From the NCBI GenBank assembly GCA_958296385.1, contig OY282494.1, forward strand, positions 727,416 to 791,415: a DNA stretch of 64,000 nucleotides, written 5' to 3'. The number at the start of each line of letters is the position of its first letter. Position 1 is the first letter of the stretch. This stretch comes from an uncultured Dehalococcoidia bacterium (GTDB lineage: Bacteria > Chloroflexota > Dehalococcoidia > Lucifugimonadales > UBA3495). Below the pieces are notes generated by a model. The model made no database searches and was not told the DNA's origin. It saw only the letters and a program-made list of their open reading frames with translations. A program made the position numbers and the translations under genes. Of the stretch, positions 43,088 through 51,821 are shown one piece after another.

Positions 43088-43088
43088 G
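43051..43088. repeat. 19-bp tandem repeat spanning the clpX start codon
   Basis: Two near-identical copies, ATGCGTACCCCGGAATGAA (43051-43069) and ATGAGTACCCCGGAATGAG (43070-43088). The ATG used by clpX lies in the second copy. Confidence 0.9.
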
Positions 43089-44487
43089 CAGTACCAACAG
43101 CCGCAGCAGCAATCGCAACTCCCAGCGGTGCGCGTTCTGCGGCACGCCGCACCCCCAGGGCCGCCTCATGCGCCCCCCCGGCCAGCCCCGGGGCGGCATC
43201 TGCTTTGACTGCATCCGCGAACTGGCCGCCCACGTCGCCGACCGGGCCAGCCGCAAGCGCCCCGCCTCCGCCGAGCCGGGCAGCCGTTCCCGCGAAGACC
43301 GCGTAGTGCCGGCGGTAGCCGACGCCCCGCAACCCCCGTCCCCTCCCCAGCCCATCCACGTTCCCCGCGAGATTTACTCCAACCTGGACGCCTACGTAAT
43401 CGGCCAGGAACGCGCCAAAAAAACCCTCTCCGTAGCCGTCTATAATCACTTCAAGCGCATCCGCAGCGAAGCCACCACCTCCGGCATCGAAGTCCAAAAG
43501 TCCAACATCCTGCTCATCGGCCCCACCGGCTCCGGCAAAACCCTGCTGGCCGAAACGCTGGCCCGCACCCTTGACGTCCCTTTCGCCATCTGCGACGCCA
43601 CTTCCCTAACCGAGTCCGGGTACGTCGGCGAGGACGTCGAGAACATCCTGCTGCGCCTGATTCAAGCCGCCGACTGGAGCATCCCCCGCGCCGAGCAGGG
43701 CATCATCTATATTGACGAGCTGGACAAAATCGCCCGCAAAGAGGGCATGAACCGCTCCATAACCCGCGACGTAGCCGGCGAGGGCGTGCAGCAGGAACTA
43801 CTCAAAATCATCGAGGGCTGCATCGCCAACGTACCGCCGCAAGGCGGCCGCAAGCACCCGCACCAGGAGATGTTGCAGATTAACACCCGCAACATCCTTT
43901 TTATTTGCGGCGGCGCCTTTGAGGGCTTGCAGGAAATCACCAACCGCCGCCTCTCCACCGGCTCCGCCATGGGCTTCCTGGCCCACAACACCGAGCGCAA
44001 CGGCAAACCCGATGCGGCGCCCATCACCTCCGAACAAGTCACCCCCGAAGACCTGCTGGAATTCGGATTCATCCCCGAACTGGTCGGCCGCCTGCCCGTA
44101 GTAGCCAGCCTGCAACCGCTGGATCGAGAGGCGCTGGTACGGGTACTCATTGAGCCCAAGAACGCCATCGTCAAGCAGTACCAGCAGCTATTCCACCTGG
44201 ACAACGTGCGGCTTGATTTCTCCGATGACGCCCTGATTGCCGCCGCCGAAAGAGCCTTGACCTACCAAACCGGGGCCCGGGTTTTGCGCCACATCGTAGA
44301 GGATGCCCTGCTCGACGTGATGTACGAACTCCCGTCGCTGTCCGACATTGGCCGCTGCCTGGTAAATCGGGATGCCATTAACGGCGACGCCTCCCCCCGA
44401 CTGTACCGGCGCAGCGGCGGCCGTTATGTAACGCTCAAAACCGCGCTGGCCCAAGCCGAAGGACGCCCGCAAAAACGCTCAGCCTGA
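43084..44487 (+). CDS. clpX: ATP-dependent Clp protease ATP-binding subunit ClpX
   Basis: 467 aa AAA+ unfoldase. N-terminal C4 zinc domain (CAFC ... CFDC) has a 20-residue loop instead of the usual 18. Walker A is GPTGSGKT, Walker [12 protein letters not shown], and [11 protein letters not shown]-type [17 protein letters not shown] is intact. The ClpP-docking loop normally reads I/L/V-G-F; here it is M-G-F ([10 protein letters not shown]). The C-terminal small domain is complete. The gene's 3' end overlaps the convergent formyltransferase gene by 9 bases. Start region lies in a 19-bp duplication. Confidence 0.95.
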   Translation: MSSTNSRSSNRNSQRCAFCGTPHPQGRLMRPPGQPRGGICFDCIRELAAHVADRASRKRPASAEPGSRSREDRVVPAVADAPQPPSPPQPIHVPREIYSNLDAYVIGQERAKKTLSVAVYNHFKRIRSEATTSGIEVQKSNILLIGPTGSGKTLLAETLARTLDVPFAICDATSLTESGYVGEDVENILLRLIQAADWSIPRAEQGIIYIDELDKIARKEGMNRSITRDVAGEGVQQELLKIIEGCIANVPPQGGRKHPHQEMLQINTRNILFICGGAFEGLQEITNRRLSTGSAMGFLAHNTERNGKPDAAPITSEQVTPEDLLEFGFIPELVGRLPVVASLQPLDREALVRVLIEPKNAIVKQYQQLFHLDNVRLDFSDDALIAAAERALTYQTGARVLRHIVEDALLDVMYELPSLSDIGRCLVNRDAINGDASPRLYRRSGGRYVTLKTALAQAEGRPQKRSA

Positions 44488-45309
44488 CCCCGGCCCCTCG
44501 GCCCGGATTGCCGCCTCGATTTCGTCGGTCAGCGGCATACCCTGCGGAAAAGTGTCCGACAGCGGATTGCCGGCATAGTCCAAAGCCACACCGGGCCGCA
44601 CCCGCAGCCGCCCATCGGCCACCGCCCGCAGCGTAGCCAGCAGCAGATGCGGCTCCCGCCGGTAACCCTCCGCCCGTATCCGCCGAAACAGCGCGCAATC
44701 CTCCCCCTCGCCGGCTTTCACCGCTGCCACATCCCGCCCCGCAACGGATTCCCAATCGGCGTCAAATTCGCCCCCGGTAATAGACAACGCACAATGCGAC
44801 AACACCGGCCCCCGGTCCACTTCCTCAGTAGCCAGGTGAATCATAGCCCCGGTGTGCGTCGCCCGGTTTTCAATCAGCTGCCAGATGACCGACTGCCACG
44901 CCCCCGTCGGCCCGTCCGGCAGCGCCCCGTGCAGGTTGAGCAGCGGGTACGTGCGGCACATCTCGCCGCCGAATATCAGCATATAACCCGCCAGCACGCA
45001 CACGTCAACGTCATACGCGGCCAGCAATTCCAGTGCCTTGCTATCAAAACCGGCCCGGTGCCGCCCCATCCCGCCGCCGCCGTGCTCCCGCCGGTAACGA
45101 CCGGATGACAGCGTAACCAGCGGAAACCCGTAGCCCCGCACCAGCCTGAAAAACTCGTCGGAACCCTCCGCCTCTCCCGGTTCCCGGTTGCTGAACACAA
45201 ACTGGATGCTCGCCGGCAGCCGCCCATCGTCAATGGCCCGGCAAACAAAATTGAGCAAGCCACGAGAACCCTCGCCCCGGCCCGTAGAGAACCACCCTAT
45301 CCGCAGCAC
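44479..45309 (-). CDS. formyltransferase-family protein (PurN-like)
   Basis: 276 aa with GTG start. The formyltransferase triad is present as Asn and His in LLNLHGALP and Asp in [10 protein letters not shown], and the N-terminal Rossmann part ([19 protein letters not shown]) is PurN-like. It is longer than typical PurN (about 200 aa), with an insertion rich in Gly/Arg around residues 70-85 and a C-terminal extension of about 60 residues. It may be phosphoribosylglycinamide formyltransferase, a methionyl-tRNA formyltransferase relative, or a sugar-nucleotide formyltransferase. It ends the dprA-to-xseB run (36-base gap) and overlaps clpX by 9 bases. Confidence 0.75.
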   Translation of the reverse strand: MLRIGWFSTGRGEGSRGLLNFVCRAIDDGRLPASIQFVFSNREPGEAEGSDEFFRLVRGYGFPLVTLSSGRYRREHGGGGMGRHRAGFDSKALELLAAYDVDVCVLAGYMLIFGGEMCRTYPLLNLHGALPDGPTGAWQSVIWQLIENRATHTGAMIHLATEEVDRGPVLSHCALSITGGEFDADWESVAGRDVAAVKAGEGEDCALFRRIRAEGYRREPHLLLATLRAVADGRLRVRPGVALDYAGNPLSDTFPQGMPLTDEIEAAIRAEGPGSG

Positions 45310-45345
45310 GCGAACCTCACCACTTTACCGCTTTACCGCAACGGC

Positions 45346-45684
45346 TCAAAACGGCAAGTCATCATCGTCAAATATCGACGGGTCATCCGGCTCCGGCCCA
45401 GGCGGAATCTCCCAACCATCATCATCGGAATCGTCATCCACATCGGGTTGCCGCCGGTTGCCGGTTTCCGGCTGGCCCACCTGCGTGATACGCAGCTCGG
45501 TTTCGCTCAACAACTGCTGGCAGCGCCGGGCCAGCTCCACCCCCTGAACGTACAGCCGTTCCGACTCCGTAAGGGACAGCTCCCCCTGTTCCAGCCGCGT
45601 AACCGTCGCCTCGAGTTGCCGGTACAGCTCCTCAAAGGGCGGCAAAGCCCCATCATCCTGCCAATTGTCGGGCGCAGAAACCAT
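45346..45684 (-). CDS. xseB: exodeoxyribonuclease VII small subunit
   Basis: Predicted 112 aa. The conserved helical core is about residues 12-60 (PPFEELYRQLEATVTRLEQG, then LSLTESERLYVQGVELARRC). The C-terminal half is an acidic, disordered tail (DVDDDSDDDGWE...) not found in E. coli XseB. The ATG at 45684 lies one base from the xseA stop codon, the usual coupled arrangement; the frame is open further upstream inside xseA but is not family-like. Confidence 0.9.
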   Translation of the reverse strand: MVSAPDNWQDDGALPPFEELYRQLEATVTRLEQGELSLTESERLYVQGVELARRCQQLLSETELRITQVGQPETGNRRQPDVDDDSDDDGWEIPPGPEPDDPSIFDDDDLPF

Positions 45685-45685
45685 A

Positions 45686-47053
45686 TCAGAGCAGATGCCG
45701 CATCCCTGGCGGCGGTGCGGCTTTCCTCCGGCGCAAAGCGGAGCGCTGCGGCAACCGGCCGCTTGACGGGGCAGCGTCATAATCCGTCACCGCATCGGTC
45801 GGCCCGGCCTCCATACGGTTGACCACCGGCGCCGCCGCCTCTCTGATACGAGCATCAGCATCGGATGCCCGGCCGGCCACCGCGTCCAGAACGCCGCCGG
45901 CAACGGTGATCGCCAGCCTGTCCCCGGCCGATGCCTGGCCCGGATTGGTAACTACTTCGCCATCGGCTGCGGTAGTGACTACGGCATACCCTCGTCGCAA
46001 AGTCGCCGCCGGGTCTAACGCCGTCAGCCGGGCCGCCAGCGTGGTAACGCTGCTGCTGCGCCGGTCGTTCTGCAACGAGATTACCGCCGACGCCCGCATC
46101 TGCAAGTCGTCAACCCGCCGCCGCAACAACCCCACGTCCGGCGCCCGCCGGGCCAACTGCTGCTGCATCATCCCCACCCGGCCGGCCGCCTGAGCAATAG
46201 TACCCCGCAAAGCGTGCAAAGCCTGCTGCCGGGCGGCGCGGACGTTGGCTATCAATTGCGCCCGGTCCGGAGTAACCAGCTCAGCGGCGGCGGACGGCGT
46301 AGGCGCGCGCCGGTCGGCCACCTCATCCGCAATGGTGTAATCGGTTTCGTGGCCCACCCCGGAAACTATCGGAATCCCGCTGGCGAATATCGCCCGCGCC
46401 ACTTCCTCGGCGTTAAAGCACCACAAATCCTCCAGAGAACCGCCGCCCCGCGCCACAATGATAACGTCGGCAGTCCTTTCGGCGTTCAGCCGTCCGATGG
46501 CGGCGGCAATTTGACCGGCGGCCGCATCGCCCTGCACCGATGCCGGGGCCAGCCGCAGCTCAACCAGCGGATAACGCCGTCGCACCACGTTCTGGATGTC
46601 CTGCCAAACCGCCCCGGTGGGAGATGTAACGACCCCGATTCGCCGGGGGAATAGCGGCAGCGGGCGTTTGCGGGATGGGTCAAACAGCCCCTCGGCCTCC
46701 AGCCTTTGGCGCAGCCGGGCCAGTTCCAGCGCCAGCGCCCCCTCCCCAACGGGCAAGACGACCGACACCTGCAAGTTCGCCTCCCCGGAAGGCGCGTAAA
46801 ACGTGAACGTGCCGCCGGCCAGAACTTCCTGCCCTTGGTCCAGGTAATGCTGCCCGCTGCGCCCCCGGAACATCACGCAGCGAATACTGCTGCCGTCCCC
46901 CCGCAGGGTAAAGTAGGAATGGCCGGAGGCAACCGTCCGCAAATTGGCAATCTCGCCCTGCACCGTGAGATTGGACAGCAGGCTGTCCGACTCAAGCTTG
47001 TCCTTGAGGTAGGTAGCAACCTGGCCTACCGAGAAAACCGTCGGCGATTGCAT
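45686..47053 (-). CDS. xseA: exodeoxyribonuclease VII large subunit
   Basis: Predicted 455 aa, start at 47053 (MQSPTVFSVGQVATYLKDKL). XseA/XseB degrade single-stranded DNA from both ends. The N-terminal OB fold is followed by the catalytic region with GVVTSPTGAVWQDI, RGGGSLEDLWCFNAEEVARA and SGVGHETDYTIADEVADRRAPTPSAAAEL (seen in segments). The C-terminal ~60 residues are Ala/Arg/Pro-rich. Part of efp-xseA-xseB on the minus strand; 37 bases follow efp. Confidence 0.94.
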   Translation of the reverse strand: MQSPTVFSVGQVATYLKDKLESDSLLSNLTVQGEIANLRTVASGHSYFTLRGDGSSIRCVMFRGRSGQHYLDQGQEVLAGGTFTFYAPSGEANLQVSVVLPVGEGALALELARLRQRLEAEGLFDPSRKRPLPLFPRRIGVVTSPTGAVWQDIQNVVRRRYPLVELRLAPASVQGDAAAGQIAAAIGRLNAERTADVIIVARGGGSLEDLWCFNAEEVARAIFASGIPIVSGVGHETDYTIADEVADRRAPTPSAAAELVTPDRAQLIANVRAARQQALHALRGTIAQAAGRVGMMQQQLARRAPDVGLLRRRVDDLQMRASAVISLQNDRRSSSVTTLAARLTALDPAATLRRGYAVVTTAADGEVVTNPGQASAGDRLAITVAGGVLDAVAGRASDADARIREAAAPVVNRMEAGPTDAVTDYDAAPSSGRLPQRSALRRRKAAPPPGMRHLL

Positions 47054-47090
47054 GGGGGTAGTCCCTGACCGTGCCTGCTGCGACCGCGAC

Positions 47091-47657
47091 CTACGACACC
47101 CGTTCCGAGTAAGTGCCGTTGCGGGTGTCAACGCGCACTACGGTGCCGGGGGTTATGAACATTGGAACGGTGATACGCAGCCCGGTTTCCAGCGTAGCCG
47201 GCTTGTTCCCCCCCTGCGCCGTATCCCCCCGGAACGCCGGCGGCGTATCCACTACCGACAGCTCCACGTGGATAGGCAGGTTCACGTTGATTGGGTTGCC
47301 CTTGTAGAACACCACTTCCACGTTCATGCTCTCTTTCAGATAGTTCAGCGAGTCGCCCAGCTGCTCGCCGGTCAGCTCGTGCTGGTCAAAGGTCTCCTGG
47401 TCCATAAAGTAGTAGTGTGCGCCGTCGGTGTACAGATACTGGGTCTCCCGGTTGTCCACCTCGGCCAGGCTGAACCCGGTATCGTACCGCTGAAACGTGC
47501 GTTCAATCACCGTGCCGCTAATCAGGTTACGCATCTTGATGCGCGTTACCGGCGCCCGCTGCTGCATCTTGTGCCGCTCGTAATCCATCACCTGCCAGGG
47601 CTGGTTCTCCAGTTCAATCACCATGCCCTTGTTCAGGTCGCTAAAATTGATGCTCAT
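47091..47657 (-). CDS. efp: translation elongation factor P
   Basis: 188 aa, normal length, with all three domains. EF-P rescues ribosomes stalled at polyproline. The domain I tip loop, KPGKG with the modified lysine at position 34 in E. coli, reads K30-M-Q-Q33-R34 here (HKMQQRAPVTRI) when aligned without gaps, so the tip residue is glutamine and the usual lysine/arginine modification pathways (EpmAB, EarP, YmfI) would have no target at that position. GGKPATLETG-like GGNKPATLETGLRITVP and the C-terminal VDTRNGTYSERV are intact. GAGG lies 8 bases before the ATG. Confidence 0.94.
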   Translation of the reverse strand: MSINFSDLNKGMVIELENQPWQVMDYERHKMQQRAPVTRIKMRNLISGTVIERTFQRYDTGFSLAEVDNRETQYLYTDGAHYYFMDQETFDQHELTGEQLGDSLNYLKESMNVEVVFYKGNPINVNLPIHVELSVVDTPPAFRGDTAQGGNKPATLETGLRITVPMFITPGTVVRVDTRNGTYSERVS

Positions 47658-47731
47658 ATCTGAATCCTCGCAGCCGGTTCACCGGATGGCAGTAGTTCAA
47701 AAGAATCGCCAGCGGAACGGCGGGCGGAACG

Positions 47732-48208
47732 TTAAGCAGGGTTCTCGATTTCGTCGGCCGGATTCCCGGCTGCGTCGGCAATGATGCCCGCCATCGCCTC
47801 TACCGCAGCAGTATAGCCCCTCCAACCCAGGCCGGCAATCTGGCCCCGCACGGTATCCGCCAGCACGGAATGGCGCCGCCACGATTCGCGGGCGTGGATG
47901 TTGCTGAGATGCACCTCAATCACCGGCACGCCGGCATCGGTAAGCGCGTCTTTCAGCGCCAGCCCGTAATGGGTCAGCGCCCCGGCATTGATAACCACGC
48001 CGTCAATGCGCCCCCGCCGTTCCTGCAAATAGTCAATCAGAGCGCCCTCGTGGTTGGATTGCAAACACTCAACCTCCACCCCCACCATCGCCGCGCGCTC
48101 GGCAATACGCCGGTTGACGTCATCCAGCGTCAGCGTGCCGTAATGCTCCGGGTTCCGCCAGCCCAAAGCGTTCAGATTGGGGCCGTGCAGCACCAGAATA
48201 GTTGCCAC
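47732..48208 (-). CDS. aroQ: 3-dehydroquinate dehydratase, type II
   Basis: 158 aa. Third step of the shikimate pathway. Signature LHGPNLNALGWRNPEHYGT holds the active-site arginine and tyrosine; INAGALTHYGLALKDAL and EVHLSNIHARESWRRHS supply the substrate-binding asparagine, histidines and arginine. The usual 'INPGAYTHTS' segment is modified to INAGALTHYG, a variant seen in some bacteria. GTG start, 3 bases after the recombinase stop codon. Confidence 0.93.
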   Translation of the reverse strand: MATILVLHGPNLNALGWRNPEHYGTLTLDDVNRRIAERAAMVGVEVECLQSNHEGALIDYLQERRGRIDGVVINAGALTHYGLALKDALTDAGVPVIEVHLSNIHARESWRRHSVLADTVRGQIAGLGWRGYTAAVEAMAGIIADAAGNPADEIENPA

Positions 48209-48211
48209 GCT

Positions 48212-49348
48212 TTAACCGCCTTCCCCGGATACCACGGGCCGCTCTGCGGATACATCGTCCGCTGATTCACCATCGCGCAACTCACCGTCGAACGATTTAC
48301 CATCATCAGTAGATGACGCGGCCAGGGGGTGAAAGTTCATATAGGCGCGCCGGGCCTCCCGCTTGGTGATGTGCGTATAGATTTGCGTAGTGGCCACGTT
48401 GCTGTGCCCCAGCAGTTCCTGAATCACCCGCAAGTCGGCGTCCCCCTCCAGCATATGGCTGGCAAAGCTGTGGCGCAGCGTGTGCGTGTGGATGCCGGCC
48501 TTGAGCCCCGCGCTGGCCGCATAGCCCCGCACAACCTTTTCAATGCTCCGGCGGGACAGACGCCCCCCGTAGCGGTTCACAAACAGCGGTTCGCCGGCCT
48601 TGCTGGTTCCGCTCAAATGCGGCCGCCCGTCTTGCAGATAGTCGCCCAGCGCGTCAGCGGCCGGCTCCCCAAACAGCGTCCAGCGTTCTTTATTGCCTTT
48701 GCCCCGCACCAGAATCTCCCGCCGCTCCACGTACACGTCCTCGAGATTCATCCCCTCAATCTCAGCCAGGCGCACCCCGCAGGCGTACAGCACTTCGAGA
48801 ATGGCCCGGTCACGCAGCCCCGACGGATTGCCGGTATCCGGCGCGGCCAGCAGCCGGGCCGTTTCGTTCTTGCCCAGAAACGTCGGCAGCGTCTTGGCCA
48901 ACTTCACCGGAAACGACCGCGCCGACGGCACCGGCGTAGTCTCAAACCGACCTTCCTGCACCAGAAACTTGTAAAAGGTACGCAGTGCCGTAAGCTTGCG
49001 CACTATACTTACCCGCGCGTAGCCGGCCGGCCGCGGCCCGTCGGTTCGCCCCACCGTTGCCAGATGCGCCACGTAGCCGCTGAGCAGCTGCCGGTCCATG
49101 TCGTCCAGCGTCAAGCCTTCCCGACGGCAATAGCCCAAAAACGTAGCCAAGTCGTCCAGGTAGATGCGGCGGGTGTTCGCCGACAGCCCCCGCTGTCCCG
49201 TCAAGTAGCGCCCGTAACGGAGCAGCAAGTCCGGGTTGGCCGGAGCGCAGTCCGGCTCCTCAAAAGCCGCCGGTGCTTCGTCCTGATACGCTTGCAGTGC
49301 CGGTTCAGCTGCCAACGCCGGCCAACTCTGCCAGACTCTTGCCCGCAT
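48212..49348 (-). CDS. xerC: tyrosine recombinase XerC/XerD family
   Basis: 378 aa. Chromosome-dimer resolution recombinase. SAM-like N-terminal core-binding domain at about 40-155 and catalytic domain at 160-335. Catalytic residues are visible: Arg in CGVRLAEIEGM, Lys in RGKGNKERWTLF, HTLRHSFASHML, and LGHSNVATTQIYTHI with the nucleophilic tyrosine. N- and C-terminal tails of about 40 residues are extra. The start lies 44 bases inside the topA 3' end (different frame). Whether it is the XerC or XerD equivalent is not resolvable; a second Xer is not in the window. Confidence 0.9.
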   Translation of the reverse strand: MRARVWQSWPALAAEPALQAYQDEAPAAFEEPDCAPANPDLLLRYGRYLTGQRGLSANTRRIYLDDLATFLGYCRREGLTLDDMDRQLLSGYVAHLATVGRTDGPRPAGYARVSIVRKLTALRTFYKFLVQEGRFETTPVPSARSFPVKLAKTLPTFLGKNETARLLAAPDTGNPSGLRDRAILEVLYACGVRLAEIEGMNLEDVYVERREILVRGKGNKERWTLFGEPAADALGDYLQDGRPHLSGTSKAGEPLFVNRYGGRLSRRSIEKVVRGYAASAGLKAGIHTHTLRHSFASHMLEGDADLRVIQELLGHSNVATTQIYTHITKREARRAYMNFHPLAASSTDDGKSFDGELRDGESADDVSAERPVVSGEGG

Positions 49349-51773
49349 CGTCCCCCACGACGGGCGGCTCTCCCTTCCACTTGCAGACGGTGCACGACAC
49401 CTGCCCCCGGTTCGCCGTCACCAGCATACCGGCGCACTCCGGACACGGCGCCGGAACCGGCTGCGTGTTCACCAGAAAGTCGCACTTGGGATAGTTGTCG
49501 CAGCCCCAGAACGGCCGGCGGGATTTGCGCGAACTCCGTTCCACCAGATTGCCGCCGCATTTCGGACAGGGCACGCCGCTCTTTTTGACGATGTTGCGCC
49601 GGTTGTCGCAGGGATTTTCAGCGGCGTTGTAGCCGGTGCAGGCCAGAAACCGGCCGTACCGCCCCGACTTGATGACCATTGGCCGCTCGCACCGTTCGCA
49701 AACCTCGTCGGTTTCCTCGTCGGCGGGACGGTCAGCGTTATCCCGCATATTCCGGGTGTTCTGGCACGCCGGATAGCCGGTACACGCCAGAAAGCGCCCG
49801 AACCGGCCCATCGCCATCGCCATCGGCTGCCCGCACTTCTCGCACGAGGGCGTGAACGCCTGCTCCGCAACGCTCACCGCCTCGTGGAATGGCCCGTAGA
49901 ACTCACTCAACATTGGCACCCAATCCTGTTCGCCCTGGGCCACCTCGTCCAGGCTTTCTTCCATCCGCGCGGTAAAGTTGGGGTCAAGCACGTCGGTAAA
50001 GTGTTCGGTGAGCAAGTCGGTTACCGTGAACCCCAGCTCGGTAGGCAGCAGCCGCCGTTGCTCCCGTTCCACGTATTCGCGCTCCACCAATGTAGCAATG
50101 GTGGGGGCGTAGGTGCTAGGGCGGCCAATGCCTTTTTCCTCCATCTCTTTGATGAGCGTTGCCTCGGTGAAACGCGGCGGCGGCTGCGTAAAGTGCTGAT
50201 TCGCCGCCAGCTTTTCGTTGACCAGAGCATCGCCTGACGCCATTTCCGGCAGCGCGTTTTCGCCGCCGTCGCCGGCATCATCCCGCCCCTCCAGATAAAC
50301 GGCCCGGAATCCGGGAAACTTCAGCACCGAGCCGGTGGCCCGGAACCGGAACACGCTGTCCGACGGCGCAACGCAGCTAGCGTCAATTTCCACCGTAGTA
50401 GCCTCCAGCCGGGCATCCGACATCTGGCTGGCCACCATCCGCTCCCAAATCAGGGTGTACAGCCGCAGTTGATCCCGGTCCAGATAGGCGGCCATCGCCT
50501 GCGGGGTGCGTCCCACCGACGTAGGGCGGATGGCCTCGTGGGCCTCTTGCGCGTTCTTGCTGCGGGTGCGATACGTCCGGGGCTTGTCCGGCACGTAATC
50601 CTTGCCGTACTTATCCCGGATGTACTGGCGCGTTTCCCGCACGGCGGTTTCCGCCACGTTCACGCTGTCCGTTCGCATATAGGTAATCAGCCCCACCGAA
50701 CCCTCCGCCCCCACGTTCAGCCCCTCGTACAACTGCTGCGCTATGGCCATCGTGCGCTGCGCGGTGAACCGCAGCTTGCGCCCGGCATCCTGCTGCATCG
50801 TGCTGGTGATGAACGGCGGCGCCGGCCGCTGCCGGCGCGGTTTCTGCTCCACGCTGTCCACCGCGTAAGCGGCGCCCTGCAATTCCGATTCCAGACTCCG
50901 GGCCTCGTCCTCATTCGGAATTGACAGCTTTCTCCGCCCCCCTTTGCGGGAATGGAGGGTTGCCGTGAACGTGTTAGGCCGCTCCACCGGGTCGGTAGTC
51001 TTATGCAGTTCGGCCTCCAGCGACCACCATTCCTCGGGCGTAAAGGCGGTGATTTCCCGCTCCCGGTCAACTATCATCCGCAGCGCAACGGACTGCACCC
51101 GGCCGGCCGACAGGCCCAGCTTGACCCGCATCCAGAGCAGCGGGCTGATTTCGTAACCCACCAGCCGGTCTAAAATGCGCCGGGCCTGCTGTGCGTTGAC
51201 CAGCTGCATATCAATTTCGCGCGGGTGCTCAAAGGCCGCCTCCACCGCCTGCTTGGTGATTTCGTGAAAGACGACCCGCTTGGGCGGGCGTTCGTACTTG
51301 TCCCATCCGGCGGCGGCCTGGAGATGCCACGAAATCGCCTCGCCTTCCCGGTCCGGGTCGGTGGCCAGGAATATATCCGATGCTTTGGCCCCGGCGGTTT
51401 TCAAGTCGGTAATCAGCTCCCGCTTGTCTTTCAGCGTCAGGTACTTGGGCGTAAATTCCTGCTCGGTATTCACCCCCAGGGTTGACTTGGGCAAGTCGCG
51501 CACGTGGCCCATTGACGCGGCTACCACGTACTTGTTGCCCAGAATCTGGCCGACGGTGCGGGCCTTGGCCGGCGATTCAACAATCACCAGCCGCTTGCCG
51601 TTCGCCGACGCAACGCCGCTCCTGCGGCGCGCTGACGCGGCCGACGCTTTCGTTTTGCCTTTGGCCGTTGCGGCCCCGGCTTTGGCTCCGGCCCTGGTTT
51701 TAGACTGCGCAGTCCGGGCGCCGGTCTGGCGCGGCTTGGCGGCGGCTTTGGTCTTGGTAGTCTTTGGCGGCAT
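49305..51773 (-). CDS. topA: DNA topoisomerase I (type IA)
   Basis: 822 aa. Relaxes negative supercoils. The first ~58 residues form a Lys/Ala/Arg-rich tail that looks histone-H1-like; the Toprim domain starts at RLVIVESPAKA (about 61) with ATDPDREGEA. The active-site tyrosine is Y365 (GLITYMRTDS). C-terminal zinc ribbons follow: CEKCGQPM, CERCERPM, CPKCGGNL and CPECAGML, each paired with a distal cysteine pair or equivalent. Basic tails in TopA are usually C-terminal (actinobacteria), so the N-terminal position is uncommon. Downstream of dprA by 48 bases. Confidence 0.95.
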   Translation of the reverse strand: MPPKTTKTKAAAKPRQTGARTAQSKTRAGAKAGAATAKGKTKASAASARRRSGVASANGKRLVIVESPAKARTVGQILGNKYVVAASMGHVRDLPKSTLGVNTEQEFTPKYLTLKDKRELITDLKTAGAKASDIFLATDPDREGEAISWHLQAAAGWDKYERPPKRVVFHEITKQAVEAAFEHPREIDMQLVNAQQARRILDRLVGYEISPLLWMRVKLGLSAGRVQSVALRMIVDREREITAFTPEEWWSLEAELHKTTDPVERPNTFTATLHSRKGGRRKLSIPNEDEARSLESELQGAAYAVDSVEQKPRRQRPAPPFITSTMQQDAGRKLRFTAQRTMAIAQQLYEGLNVGAEGSVGLITYMRTDSVNVAETAVRETRQYIRDKYGKDYVPDKPRTYRTRSKNAQEAHEAIRPTSVGRTPQAMAAYLDRDQLRLYTLIWERMVASQMSDARLEATTVEIDASCVAPSDSVFRFRATGSVLKFPGFRAVYLEGRDDAGDGGENALPEMASGDALVNEKLAANQHFTQPPPRFTEATLIKEMEEKGIGRPSTYAPTIATLVEREYVEREQRRLLPTELGFTVTDLLTEHFTDVLDPNFTARMEESLDEVAQGEQDWVPMLSEFYGPFHEAVSVAEQAFTPSCEKCGQPMAMAMGRFGRFLACTGYPACQNTRNMRDNADRPADEETDEVCERCERPMVIKSGRYGRFLACTGYNAAENPCDNRRNIVKKSGVPCPKCGGNLVERSSRKSRRPFWGCDNYPKCDFLVNTQPVPAPCPECAGMLVTANRGQVSCTVCKWKGEPPVVGDDAGKSLAELAGVGS

Positions 51774-51821
51774 CAGTTAGTTCAGCCTCATTTTAGCCAT
51801 CGGTACAGTTGAATAGATGTT

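Noticed and set aside
48212-49348. Phage or integron integrase
   Set aside because: The tyrosine recombinase is embedded in a housekeeping run (dprA-topA-xer-aroQ-efp) and has XerC/D-like length and motifs; no att sites or cargo genes are present.
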